The notes beneath the pieces were generated by a model. That model worked only from the letters and a program-made list of their open reading frames with translations, had not been told where the DNA came from and ran no database searches. This document shows positions 26,007-36,925 of a DNA stretch of 64,000 nucleotides, piece by piece; within the stretch, counting starts at the first letter, position 1; each line of letters opens with the position of its first letter. The DNA comes from Schistosoma mansoni (Eukaryota; Platyhelminthes; Trematoda; Strigeidida; Schistosomatidae): NCBI RefSeq assembly GCF_000237925.1, contig NC_031497.1, forward strand, positions 7,676,831-7,740,830, given 5' to 3'. The position numbers were made by a program, and so were the translations under genes.

Positions 26007-26402
26007 TGATTGAGATCATGAACCGACCAATGTCAGACCACCCTTGGAAATCTGGAAGCACTAAACAACTGTTTCGTCAAAGTGTAGGACTCTTCAGCAG
26101 CTCTCATCCCAATCCTGCACGCGAAATTCGAACCCAGGATCTTCGGCCTCGCTCGTGAACGCTTACCGTGGATTGTCTGAAGTTGGACATCAAAACCGAT
26201 GGACGCCAGCTCATTAGTCTAGAAGTTAAACATTCATGCGCGTGATCGAAGGTCCTAGATTCGAGTCTTGCGGACGCACACTGATGAGTAGTCCCACACT
26301 AGGATGAAACGACCGTCCTCTGCTTCCAGGTTTTCAGTTGTGGTCTAACATTGAACAGTTCATGATCTCAATTAAAACTCAACAGTCTCCAATTCCCTAT
26401 AC
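26007..26402. mobile_element. family A SINE head-to-head pair
   Basis: The minus arm is 26007-26165 (TTCGAACCCAGG at 26128-26139) and the plus arm 26165-26402 (box A near 26207-26225, B box AGATTCGAGTC). The plus hammerhead keeps GAAA and GTC, but the core reads ATGAGTA. Confidence 0.78.
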
Positions 26403-27264
26403 TGATCACTTATTAATCTTCGACTGGATAACTGTACGATAGGACCTGCACTTTCCATTACGTAACCAGCCCAAAAGTATTTGCAAAAGGAAGAACCAGT
26501 AATATAATAGGGATAAGTATTTTCAACACCATCTTCTCAGAGCCGTTTTGATTTTTGCATAAATATTCGGTGACTTTATGAAATGAAATTGAGAAGAAAA
26601 ATTTCATAGTTTCTCTCTGAGTTTCGTTATAGCCCCTAGTTTTTAAATAATATACCTCATTCCATAAAATAACAATAATATATCTATGATGCTTGGTGAA
26701 TGTAATATCAGTAATTCGTACTAGGTTCAAAACTAACGGCATTACAGGTTCTTCCGACTATAGTTCCGAGTTTATAATAATCATAAACTCAGTTATGTCC
26801 ATGAAAGTCTTTTATGTAATAAATAACCAACTAAATTAACTCGATGAATAAAGAAATTCAGAAAGAATTGAAACTGACTGATTACTATGAGTTAAAAGTT
26901 TCTTTGTAGTTGAAAATGATTTTATTGGTCTGTGGTTTTAGAATGTGGAAGGACTCAGTTACTTCTTTATACCATTAAGCTACAACTGAAAATGTTGGCC
27001 AATGAACTGTTATCAACGTTTCACTCCAACTAATAAGAACCAAGAGAAAAACAGTCATATAGTGACACTTATTTTCCCGAAAATACATGTTTACTTTCAA
27101 TTTACGGTAAAAAGGAAATGTCGTACTAAAATCTTACTTCAATATTCCCCTATATTTATCAAATTGAGTAAAAATGTAAGGAGAAAAAGATCATTTCATT
27201 AAAGTTAGAAACTGTTCACATGAATAACAAACCACCAATCATAATTGTATTGATTATAGATAGA

Positions 27265-27266
<2 letters not shown>

Positions 27267-27313
<47 letters not shown>
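27267..27313. repeat. (AT)n microsatellite
   Basis: 47 bases of alternating AT directly before the family A copy at 27314. Confidence 0.95.
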
Positions 27314-27318
<5 letters not shown>

Positions 27319-27655
27319 TTCATAGTTGAAATCATGAGTCAATTGAAGCTAGACAACCATGGAAAACCTGAAAGAACTGAACGGTTGCTCAACTTCGTAG
27401 ATTGGTTGAAGTTATACATTAACACCATCGGATGCCGCCCAACTCAGTGGCCTAGAGGTTAATTGTTCTGGCATGAGACTGGTAGGTCCTGGGTTCGAAT
27501 CTCACGAGGCGGGATCGTGGATGCGCACTGCTGAGGAGTCCAACAATAGGACGAAACGGCTATTCAGTGCTTCCAGGTTTTTCATGGTGGTCTAGCTTCA
27601 ATCGACTCACGATTTCAACTATGAAAATATTGAAATCTCCACAAAACTCCTTCTG
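27314..27655. mobile_element. family A SINE, pair with short minus arm
   Basis: The minus tail (27318-27383) joins a nearly full plus copy (head, box A CTCAGTGGCCTAGAGG, B box GGTTCGAATCTC, intact-core hammerhead, tail). It sits beside a long AT repeat. Confidence 0.8.
27525..27570 (+). ncRNA. hammerhead ribozyme motif, family A, intact core
   Basis: Stem I is GCACTG/CAGTGC (27525-27530, 27565-27570). Core CTGAGGA is at 27531-27537, stem II GTCC/GGAC flanks an AACAATA loop, and GAAA is at 27553-27556. The triplet ATT ends at 27564. Stem III is weakened by substitutions relative to other copies. It lies inside the head-to-head copy at 27314-27655, with the B-box-like GGTTCGAATCTC just upstream. 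Confidence 0.77.
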
Positions 27656-28171
27656 AATATATATATACCTTACTATTATTTCTTAATAGAACATATTTAA
27701 CAACCAACAATTATCTTCTATTTAATCACAGTTTCATTTCATTCGTTTAAATACACTTATACATGTGTTTAATAAATAAAATAATTAGTGATTAACCACT
27801 TTTCATTCTTTATAAGCTAGTATGCATTCAATGTAAAATGGATTCTCTCACTCTCTTTCTTACACACACACACACATACATACATTGTGACACTATAATT
27901 GTTCTGTATGAAATTCAATTATTTGTATTTCACATAGTTCACTAATTCCCTATGTAAATGAAAAGATTTTTTTATTTTTTAATAAAATTAAAAAGACACA
28001 TACACATTTAATTCCATTAATTAATTTATTTTAATAATGAATTTTATTTGTTAACATTGGAATAAAATAAGATTTCAATTAAGGATGTGTTATTGTTTAT
28101 ATGGAACAAGTAAATACAACTACCTATTCAGTTATCGATAAATATATATGTATAACTATGTAATAGTTATA

Positions 28172-28694
28172 GTTCCCAAATTCCCTGGTACGGATGACAG
28201 TGGGGAGGGTCCGCTCTCCCTCTCCAAATGCTCTCATATGACCATGCGTATATAACCTCTGCAAGGGAAGTCCTACTCACTGCCTTCTCGAAAACCGGGT
28301 GTTGTTTACGAAATTGAGACGACGAAAAGCGAATGTCCGGCGCTGTAACCAGGTCGGTGGACACGGAAATTTCACTTAGGAGAGTTGGAAAACCCTGATT
28401 CCAAGCCAATGGTGCACATAGGCTGCAGTATCCTGAGGGAACAAATGGCGTATGAATCAATCGTTGATCACTGGCTACCATGGGACAGCATCTCCTCACG
28501 ATGCTCCATTGCCTTATGGATCAGACCTTTAGGTCGAAGGCTTCGAGTGTGGCCCCTTAAGAAAACCACCTACTTCGGTCCGGGCGCCCGTACAGTATCA
28601 CAGCCCTCACACAAATCAAATGAGATTTGTATGGCGCATGTGTATCTGGTGACCCTTTGTACCAATATTTATATGCTTAAATAAATAAATAAAT
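28172..28694 (+). mobile_element. 0.5 kb GC-richer retroposon, copy 1
   Basis: About half GC against a low-GC background, ending in AATAAATAAATAAATG as a non-LTR 3' tail would. Frames of about 100 codons run on both strands, probably by chance of low stop density. It closely matches 33225-33743 in inverse orientation. I cannot assign it to a named family; it may be the 3' end of a LINE or a SINE-like element. Confidence 0.7.
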
Positions 28695-28766
28695 GTATGA
28701 TAGAATAATAATATAGGTCTAATCATATTATTTGAAAGAAAAATTTATTCTCATTTCTGGCGGCCT

Positions 28767-29133
28767 GCTTAAACATCTGGGTTACCTGTACCTGTCATCG
28801 AGATATGTCAACAAGTTATCTAATTTTGTTTATTTTAATACATCATTATGGCTATTAATCGCGCAACCTATTCAGGTGGGTTTCTGAAAAGTGTACAACC
28901 TTTCGCTGTAAAGGTTACAAAAGGCCTAATCAGAGATATCATGATTGCTGGCATGCGATATGCGGCAAAAAAGAATGCGCATTATTCAGATTTCGATTGA
29001 CTAGACTGCTTACTTCTGACTGGCAATCATTCAATATTTATCGTCAGGATCAACGAAGAAGTAAAAAATGGAAACTTGTTGAAATACATTGTGCTGAGAA
29101 TTTTATATTGTACCAAAAATATAATATTCAATA
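28767..29133 (+). repeat. dispersed repeat D1, copy 2
   Basis: Same orientation as the copy at 16 kb, about three quarters identical by eye. It starts some 70 bases after the retroposon at 28.2 kb. Confidence 0.6.
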
Positions 29134-29139
29134 GTGATA

Positions 29140-30815
29140 AGCATTCAATTGTTTCTTTTACATAGATATGTCACTCTATTCTATCTGTTAGTCTATTAAA
29201 TAACCATCAGGTGAAGAGATACTGAGTGAAATGAAAGAAAATGCGGTAAAAGAAATTTAACACAAATAAATGTAGAAACAATTAAATAATAAGTAAATAG
29301 ACTATAAGCAGTTTTACAATTTCACATATTTTTAAGTCTTTATCATGAATATTTTCATTTTTAATGAAGATTGTTCTCAACTTAAACAAGGGTTATTTTT
29401 CCCTTGTAAATTATTATTTCATGAAGAATCATTAGTAACTGTGTAACAATGGACACATGAAGAGCCTTAAAGTAAAGTCGAAATCGTCACAAGGTAGCTT
29501 CTTAACTTAAAAGGACACTTTAGTTGATGTCAGTCGATGATTCAGAGTACTTTTTTTACATCTTTTATGATTTAAAGTACCGATAAAATGCGAGCGAATT
29601 TTTTTAGTAAACTATAATTCAATATTTAAATAATCATAAAATTTTCTATTATGTGAAATGGGACTTCGAAGAATTATTTCACACTGTGAAGACAACATGT
29701 TCCTGTTGTATCTAAGAGCAGAAAGAGTGGAAACAAATCTTAAGGGGAAAAGTGGGAATCGTAGTCATATTAAATGTTTTGTGGCTTCTATATAACACTG
29801 ATAACAATCCAGAATAATACAAAATTTTAATAAGTGGCATGTTGAAACTTAAACGGAAATGGCAGTACAGAAAGCTTAGGTTATTCATTACATGATCAGT
29901 TTTCAAGTGATGTTTTGCATGCAATGTTTTTTGTCGATTTTTCGTTCATTCAGTGAGTGAGTGATGCATATAAGTGTATTTTTCACTAAAGATTTCATTT
30001 TAAGCTCGTGGATTTACTTTCGATTATCTGCTAGGAACATGTCAGTGTAGTTCAGTCCGACTTCCAGAACCAAAAAATTTGTTGAAAGTTAAAGCTTGAA
30101 ATAAAATTTTGAAAGTTACATCAATGCACACAACTCCCTCAGTAAATAAGCAGAAAATTGATGGATAGTACTGAGCATAACATATAGCTTGAACACTGAG
30201 AATGTACAGAGATAAAGAAACTTTTACTAAATAATAATGATTACGTAGTTATGAACAAAGCATGCGCAACTAAGTTATTTTAAAGTGTTTTACCTATTAT
30301 ATAAGGAGGAAAAACGGTAGTATGAAGCAAATAAACCAAAACGATCACAGACATCATATACTATTTACTTTTGGTTCATTAGTATCCTAAGATTACTTTT
30401 ACAAAATAAATCTGTCTGTCGATATAATTGAAACCTACTTTTACCGACAATTGATTGTATTGGTTACAGACGTATTGTTACATTTTGCAAAAACAGTGAT
30501 GGCTCATCATTTCCGTTCTAATCTGTTTTACAAAAAATGGATTTAGCGTTCATTAGGTATTTATTTGGTGATCTGATGTTACTTTCTACCCCAGTTATGT
30601 AATTGGTATTCTCAACTAATGACCTTGACAAATATCTTCCATCTTTTCTAACACTTTTCACTCAATTACATTTATACCTTCATCATTTTTTAGATTGAAT
30701 TTTTAATTTTATTTATTATTTATTATTCTAATCTCAGTCTTTATACTCAAAATAATTAAAAAGATGTTTTTCACCCTGTCACTTTCATATTACGGAACAA
30801 AGATACGTATAAGCT
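29140..30815. other. AT-rich intergenic DNA
   Basis: Nothing recognised on either strand. Confidence 0.55.
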
Positions 30816-30819
30816 TGTG

Positions 30820-31160
30820 GTTGGAGATAGTCGACAGAAAATCTAGGCCTAGAATTTGTGCTACCTATCATCCGTCAGCAAGGTGTACTTGTATGCTTGA
30901 GGAAACTGGTGCTCCTCAACGAGGTCGATCCCGCTGTTACTGATATACCTAGCTGGAAAGTGCCAAACAGAACGAAACTTAGGTCCAGTTCTTCCTATAG
31001 ACAATCCGCAACCAAAATCTTATATGTCCACATGATCCACGCGATATCAAGTACATTAAACTAGTGGCTACACTGTAACTCAATAGATAAGATTCGCTCA
31101 GAACTAAAAAGGACTTGACATATGTGACGTCGGTCACTACTGAGTGACCAGTCAATTGTA
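30820..31160. mobile_element. family C repeat, head-to-head pair with tail
   Basis: The minus arm (30820-30935) has CTTG next to a CTGACGG core. The plus arm (about 30950-31030) keeps GAACGAAAC and GGTCCAG but not the CTGACGA part. The shared 3' tail runs to about 31160 and matches 47810-47950. Confidence 0.65.
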
Positions 31161-32679
31161 GAGATAAGTAGACCTAGTAATTTATTGACTTATTCTCACC
31201 TCAGTAGATATAGTGATATACAGTTAGAGTGTTTATATAAATACCAAACAAAGTTTTAAAAATTCAAAATTAATGATAGTAGTACCGTGAATTGAAATGG
31301 CAACAACAAGATTCCGTGATTCATAAATTTCTCAGAAAAAATCATTTAAGCATTCGAGCGGATATATCAGAAAATTTTTTAAAACTTTTTCAAACCGAAA
31401 AGTAATAAATGAGTGAATCATAAATATCTGGACAGATTAGTAATGTAATGAGAGGTTTGACAAAAACTTCACTTCAAATCATTAATGTAATCATCTAAGA
31501 GGCATTATCGAGGTTGCTTATATATGGAAAGTGAGTTTTTTGAAGAAGTGAAGCCCATTAGAAGGCCATTGATACCAGAGACCACTGGGCAGCTTTTAAG
31601 TTTTGCTTTAGGACCCAATGCTATTCCAAACTATATTACGCGAGAAAAAACTGATAACTTGAGGTTTTATGGTGAATATATCTTTCGGGAATCAGTGCGT
31701 GGAAACCTATTACTTTAAACTCTCTGTTGCAGTTGTTTTACGACATATCACCATTTACACTTACCATCATATTTCATCCGTAAAGAAAGCTGATTAAGAT
31801 TTGAAGTTGCCATTTAGGATTCACATTATTTTAAGATCATGACTGAATTTGAAAACTGATTCTGATTCATTTTCCCAATATACCTAAAAATCGGTAATTT
31901 CCTTTATGGATGCCCACTGTCGGAGGATCTGAACTCATTTTCTAGTGACCACTGGTTCTCCATAACAATCTGATTTACACGACATAAAAAAGTCAATAGG
32001 ATAATCTTTCTCTAGGAAGAAAATAAAAAAAATAAATACTATCTGTACTTTGGTCTCTTCATATCAGCCATTCAAAAAAATACTGCTATCCTCACTTATC
32101 ACTACATACTTGCAAACAATAAGTTTTCAAAGAAGATTAGCATGTATAAGTTAACTAAATCAATAATTTTAGATCCAGCTTCGTAAACTTTGTCATATTA
32201 CTATTAGGCACAAAATAGTCGACACTATATCATAAGAAGACCATCTCAAGGAGAATGTTTACCATTAAAAGCATCATAAATTAATCATAGACCTAACAAA
32301 TAATCAATATAATTAACTTGGTTAAGTGAGTGAGAGAGAGAAAAACAGAGAAAGAGGATATAACCACATCAAACAAACCAACAACAAAAATACTCAATGT
32401 TTATGTGACTAACTCGAATTATTGTTCTTCCAATCAATAAGGTCAAATTGAATAAACATAGTAATTATTAATTATATTCATTTTTGATAAAAGCATCGAA
32501 TAATTATGTTAAATTGTGAACAAGCAAAAAGAAAAAGATATAACTGTTAACAATGAAGGGTAAACTAGCCATTTCTTTTTTTTCTTTTTTTACAAATTAT
32601 ATATTAATTTCATTGAATCACGTAAGAATGAACACAATGAATGAATGTATTATATACACGAAAGGCAAATTCACTTAGT

Positions 32680-32994
32680 ATTGTTTGTTTAAATCTTCCC
32701 ATTGATGTTTAGGTCTGTAACTGGTCAGTCTCTTATTAGCATATATGCATACTGTGGGTATTGCCTCGATATAGCCTTAATTCACAAGCATTATAAGCAA
32801 AGATGGATAGTGGTTAGCAGTGGAATTCAGGATGCGCGTCACTCGGTCCTATTTGGGACTTGTCAGCTGGATGTACCTGAATCTCAGAGTTGATGTTCAC
32901 TCTGGGACTCGAACCCAGTACCTTTTGCTTCAAACGCCATAAGAGACTGACCAGTTGCAGTTTCAAACATCAATGGGAAGATTTAAACAAACAA
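32680..32994. mobile_element. family B SINE pair running into a gap
   Basis: The minus copy (32680-32940) has B box complement GGGACTCGAACCC and a hammerhead whose core is changed at position 8 and in GAAA. It is joined at about 32941 to a plus tail that stops at the N run. The box A region is missing at the junction. Confidence 0.78.
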
Positions 32995-33194
32995 NNNNNN
33001 NNNNNNNNNNNNNNNNNNNNNNNNNNNNNNNNNNNNNNNNNNNNNNNNNNNNNNNNNNNNNNNNNNNNNNNNNNNNNNNNNNNNNNNNNNNNNNNNNNNN
33101 NNNNNNNNNNNNNNNNNNNNNNNNNNNNNNNNNNNNNNNNNNNNNNNNNNNNNNNNNNNNNNNNNNNNNNNNNNNNNNNNNNNNNNNNNNNNNN
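32995..33194. other. assembly gap, 200 N
   Basis: Unknown sequence between a family B SINE tail and an AT repeat. Confidence 0.99.

Positions 33195-33224
<30 letters not shown>
33195..33224. repeat. (AT)n microsatellite at gap edge
   Basis: 30 bases of TA repeat between the N run and the tail of the retroposon; its true length is hidden by the gap. Confidence 0.9.
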
Positions 33225-33231
<7 letters not shown>

Positions 33232-33743
33232 TATTTAAACACAAATATTGTTACAAGAGGGCACCAGATACATATGCACTACACATAGTTCTCATTTGAT
33301 TTGTGTGAGGGCTGTGATACTCCCCAGGTGCCCAGACCGAAGTAGGTGGTTTTCTTATGGGGCCACACTCGAAGCCTTCGACCTAAAGGTCTGATCCATA
33401 AGGCAGTGGAGCATCGTGAGGAGATGCTGTCCCATGGTAGCCAGTGACCAACGATTGATTCATACGTCATTTGTTCCCTCAGGATACTGCAGCCTATGTG
33501 CATCATTGGCTTGGAATCAGGGTTTTCCAACTCTCCTAAGTGAAATTTCCGTGTCCACCGACCTGGTTACAGCGCCGGACATTCGCTTTTCGTCGTCTCA
33601 ATTTCGTAAACAACACCCGGTTTTCGAGAAGGCAGTGAGTAGGACTTCCCTTGCAGAGGTTATATACGCATGGTCATATGAGAGCATTTGGAGAGGGAGA
33701 GCGGACTCTCCCCACTCTCGGTTGTACCAGGGCATTTGGGGGC
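33225..33743 (-). mobile_element. 0.5 kb GC-richer retroposon, copy 2
   Basis: Inverted near-identical partner of 28172-28694, only a few differences per 100 bases by eye. The AAAT-type tail is at 33225-33238 on the minus strand. AT repeats flank it on both sides (33195-33224, 33744-33772). Confidence 0.7.
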
Positions 33744-33744
33744 G

Positions 33745-33772
<28 letters not shown>
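33744..33772. repeat. (AT)n microsatellite
   Basis: TA repeat at the other edge of the same retroposon. Confidence 0.92.
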
Positions 33773-33776
<4 letters not shown>

Positions 33777-34423
33777 TACGCAGCTGATTTTGATAGTTTC
33801 TATGACATTTTGAATTATTGTTACGCAATTCTAACTTAGTGTATCACGACACTAGTGTTATTTTTAGTTCTAAAATGAAATATCACTACCCAATTATTCA
33901 AAGAAAAAAATCAGATTATGATAAATTTTTCAAACTAAACTTTATATAACTATAAATTATTTGTCTAACTCATAATTATGAAGAAAGAAATAATAACATG
34001 ATTTGTGAAGACAGTAAATCCATCCTATTTTAGGCGCTCTCATTGTCAATGAACAGCCTTAATTTCAAATGAATAATTGGATTAAAAACAAAAGTTTAAT
34101 TTACTTTAGTTAATGAATCTACGAAACGGACTGACACTAAAATGATTGTAGCTTTTCCTCTTAACTCTTATTGCTAAACTTTAACAGTATGACCATATAT
34201 ATATTTTAAAAAATGGTGACTGATTTAAGCGCTAACGAAATATACCCTGAATACATCCAGGTACATGCTTTCTTTCATTTAAATGTATAATGATATAGCA
34301 TCCTGAGAAATAAATTATATCTGACTGTAATCATATTTGAACTTGAATCTAAACTAATGATAACGTGATTATTAAACCTCATTGGTATTAAAAAGGGAAT
34401 TACTCTATTAATTATAATTATCA

Positions 34424-34499
34424 GAAGGGGGTTTTGTGGAGATTTTAGTAGTTTTATATAGTTGAGATCATGAGTCAGTTGAAGCTAGACCACCATGGA
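34424..34499 (-). mobile_element. family A SINE tail only
   Basis: 76 bases matching the terminal tail on the minus strand (GGGTTTTGTGGAGATTTTAG then GAAGCTAGACCACCATGG). Confidence 0.75.
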
Positions 34500-34815
34500 T
34501 AATTATAATTAGCCTTTATGCTTATTTTAGAATAACAATAATAGATTATATCACTTTTTTAAAAATTACTAAAATATTATTGTGTGACGAATGTGATGCA
34601 TGTGAATGTGGGAAGGAGTAAAATACTGTTCAATACTGTGGGAGCGGATATAAATAGTAAATTTAAAACACAGTTGTTTTTCATATTATTCTACAGAATA
34701 GAGCATAAGATTTTGGAAGCCATAACTTTCTAGTACTAATCTTGTTTTGCTTTGTATTTATAGATTTGTTAAGACTTTTATACATTTTTGTTTTTCTACA
34801 TCTGTTTTTGGTTGC

Positions 34816-35168
34816 AAATGTGAATGCAGGTATCGGCAAAACAAGGGCAGCATCCTTACAATCGAAGAACATGTGCAACTCAGACAACTGTCAGTCAACA
34901 CCGAAGTCTCACTCTTCAATGCAAACGTCAAATCAATTCTATTGTACGAAGCTGAAACTTGGAGAACTACTACAACTATTATCAACAAATTTTAAGTATT
35001 TGTAAACAGTTATCTACTCAAGATACCCACTGTCCGATTGTCGTATGCCATCAGCGAAAAGTTACTGTGAGAGAGAACGAACTAAACCTCATCTGGAGAG
35101 GAAATTAGGAGAAGACTCTGGAGGAGGATAGGATATCCACCATCAAACTGCATCACGATGCAATCCTT
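34816..35168 (+). mobile_element. RTE-like LINE, ORF2 C-terminal fragment cut by gap
   Basis: Parallels the 9.5 kb copy (NVKSILLYEAETWRTTTTII readable at about 34926-34985), with frame breaks. It stops at the N run at 35169. Confidence 0.78.
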
Positions 35169-35368
35169 NNNNNNNNNNNNNNNNNNNNNNNNNNNNNNNN
35201 NNNNNNNNNNNNNNNNNNNNNNNNNNNNNNNNNNNNNNNNNNNNNNNNNNNNNNNNNNNNNNNNNNNNNNNNNNNNNNNNNNNNNNNNNNNNNNNNNNNN
35301 NNNNNNNNNNNNNNNNNNNNNNNNNNNNNNNNNNNNNNNNNNNNNNNNNNNNNNNNNNNNNNNNNNNN
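35169..35368. other. assembly gap, 200 N
   Basis: Unknown sequence that cuts a LINE fragment. Confidence 0.99.
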
Positions 35369-35633
35369 ATCTACTCAAAGCACATGATTTATATTAAAAT
35401 TGGTAATAAATTGAATGTATTTTTCTGTTCATATATTTTTCAACTACTAGTGTGTGTCTGTGTCTGTAAGGCAAACACAAAACCCGTCCTGAAGTAAAAT
35501 GGATTCATTCACCTTAAAAATAATATTATGTAAATGTGGACGAAATGTAAGGATTCAGTAATTATTACTTTTCATTAGTATTACGTAGCTTTGATCACCT
35601 GGTAATAAATATTAGGTTTAATTTAACCCTAAC

Positions 35634-36115
35634 GGTTGACTTCACGAGTCGATCTAAGTTAGACTACAACCGAAAACCTGGAAACACTGAAAGTCCGTCT
35701 TGTCCTAGTATTAAGCTATTCAGCAGTGCCCATCCACGATCCTGCACGCGGGACTCAAACTCAAGACCTTTGGTTTCCAGACGATTGAACTGTCATGTGA
35801 CAGTGTTAGTGTATGACTTCAATCAATCCAAGACCGTGCACGATCCTTCATCCATTGCCTGCAGTGGATAACTGTCTCATCCGATACGAATTGGACTCCA
35901 CTGGTCACGGCTTGTCACTAGAACTCCAGGAAATCCATCTTGAAACCAGTCACTAGTGAGCACATGATTATTGTCAGTAAGGAAACTTGTGGAGATTGTA
36001 CTAGAACGAAACAGCCGTCCAGTGTTTCCAGGTTTTTAGTAGTGGTCTAGCTTTTATTGACTATTGTGTCCAACTGTTAAAATACTACAGTCTCCACAGA
36101 TCCCCTTACTGATTA
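35634..36115. mobile_element. family A SINE pair, about 800 bp upstream of the cadherin gene
   Basis: The minus arm (35634-35985) includes the hammerhead region, B box complement and the extended head ending CAGTCACTAGTGAGCAC. A truncated plus arm (35990-36115) has only the last hammerhead part and the tail. Ribozyme cores are degraded. Confidence 0.72.
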
Positions 36116-36329
36116 TTTTAATTTATCGGTATTCAGTTGTTTGATAATCATAAAAGTACAATAGTATATAAACTTTTCAGTTTGTGAAATTCCTCACCAT
36201 AGTTTTATAAATTTTGAGAGTATAAAGTTACTTTTGTAAGTAAAATGAAAATAGACCATTTAAGAAGTGAATGAAGAAATTGTTCCTGAAATTCATAAAT
36301 ATTATAACTGATCACACAAAAGTCTTTAA

Positions 36330-36483
36330 AAATGTGCTTTCTGGGTTCCACTGATAGCCATACACAGATTATAATAAGAAATTTTGACTGAAGGCTATAT
36401 TGATGTATTCAGAATGCATGGATGATAATAGAGACTGATCAGTTGCTGTTTTGAACATCAAAAACGGGAAATTTCAAATTGAA
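36330..36483 (+). mobile_element. old family B SINE fragment upstream of cadherin gene
   Basis: Diverged plus copy from the cleavage region (TTCTGGGTTCCACTGATAGCC tract) to the tail (GAGACTGATCAGTTGC). It ends about 430 bases before the first coding exon. Confidence 0.55.
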
Positions 36484-36900
36484 AGTTCAACAATTCAGTA
36501 TTCAATTTAATCAAAATGTAAGAGAAACACGTGGATAGAGGGTAGGTTAGCCAAAAATAAAGTTAGTACTTATTTATTCTTAACTCTAATCACTTGTTAC
36601 TTTTGTCTTCATAACATGAGGGAATAACAAATTATATCATCCTATATAACCATATAAATGTTTATGAGTACATATGGTACACCTTATTTCTATCTTAAGT
36701 TTTATATCGCCATCGATGAAAGCTAATCGTAATTTGACAGTGTAATGATTTTTTAATCTATCTCAAGATTTTAAGTGTGTATATCACATAAAGTACAGTA
36801 TTTATTCAGTTTGATTTTATCAGTTGATGAAAGTATTGAATCTGTTAACCTTATGGGATTTTAGGATTTGTTGAATAATATAATTTCCGTTTGTTAATTG
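36484..36900 (+). other. sequence directly upstream of the cadherin gene
   Basis: AT-rich, no repeat copy. It should contain an intron end in front of the acceptor at 36910. No promoter can be placed with confidence. Confidence 0.5.
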
Positions 36901-36910
36901 TGTTTTACAG
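36901..36910 (+). other. splice acceptor before the start codon
   Basis: TGTTTTACAG lies 15 bases before the ATG, after a T-rich stretch. It implies an upstream 5' UTR exon outside what I can identify. Schistosomes also add a spliced leader to many mRNAs, so the site could be a trans-splice acceptor; the sequence alone does not decide. Confidence 0.55.
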
Positions 36911-36925
36911 ATTTCGTTCAACTCA

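Noticed and set aside
28167-28499. 110-codon open frame also kept at 33416-33775
   Set aside because: It lies antisense to the A-rich tail orientation of a repeated retroposon, and its conservation only reflects the similarity of the two copies.
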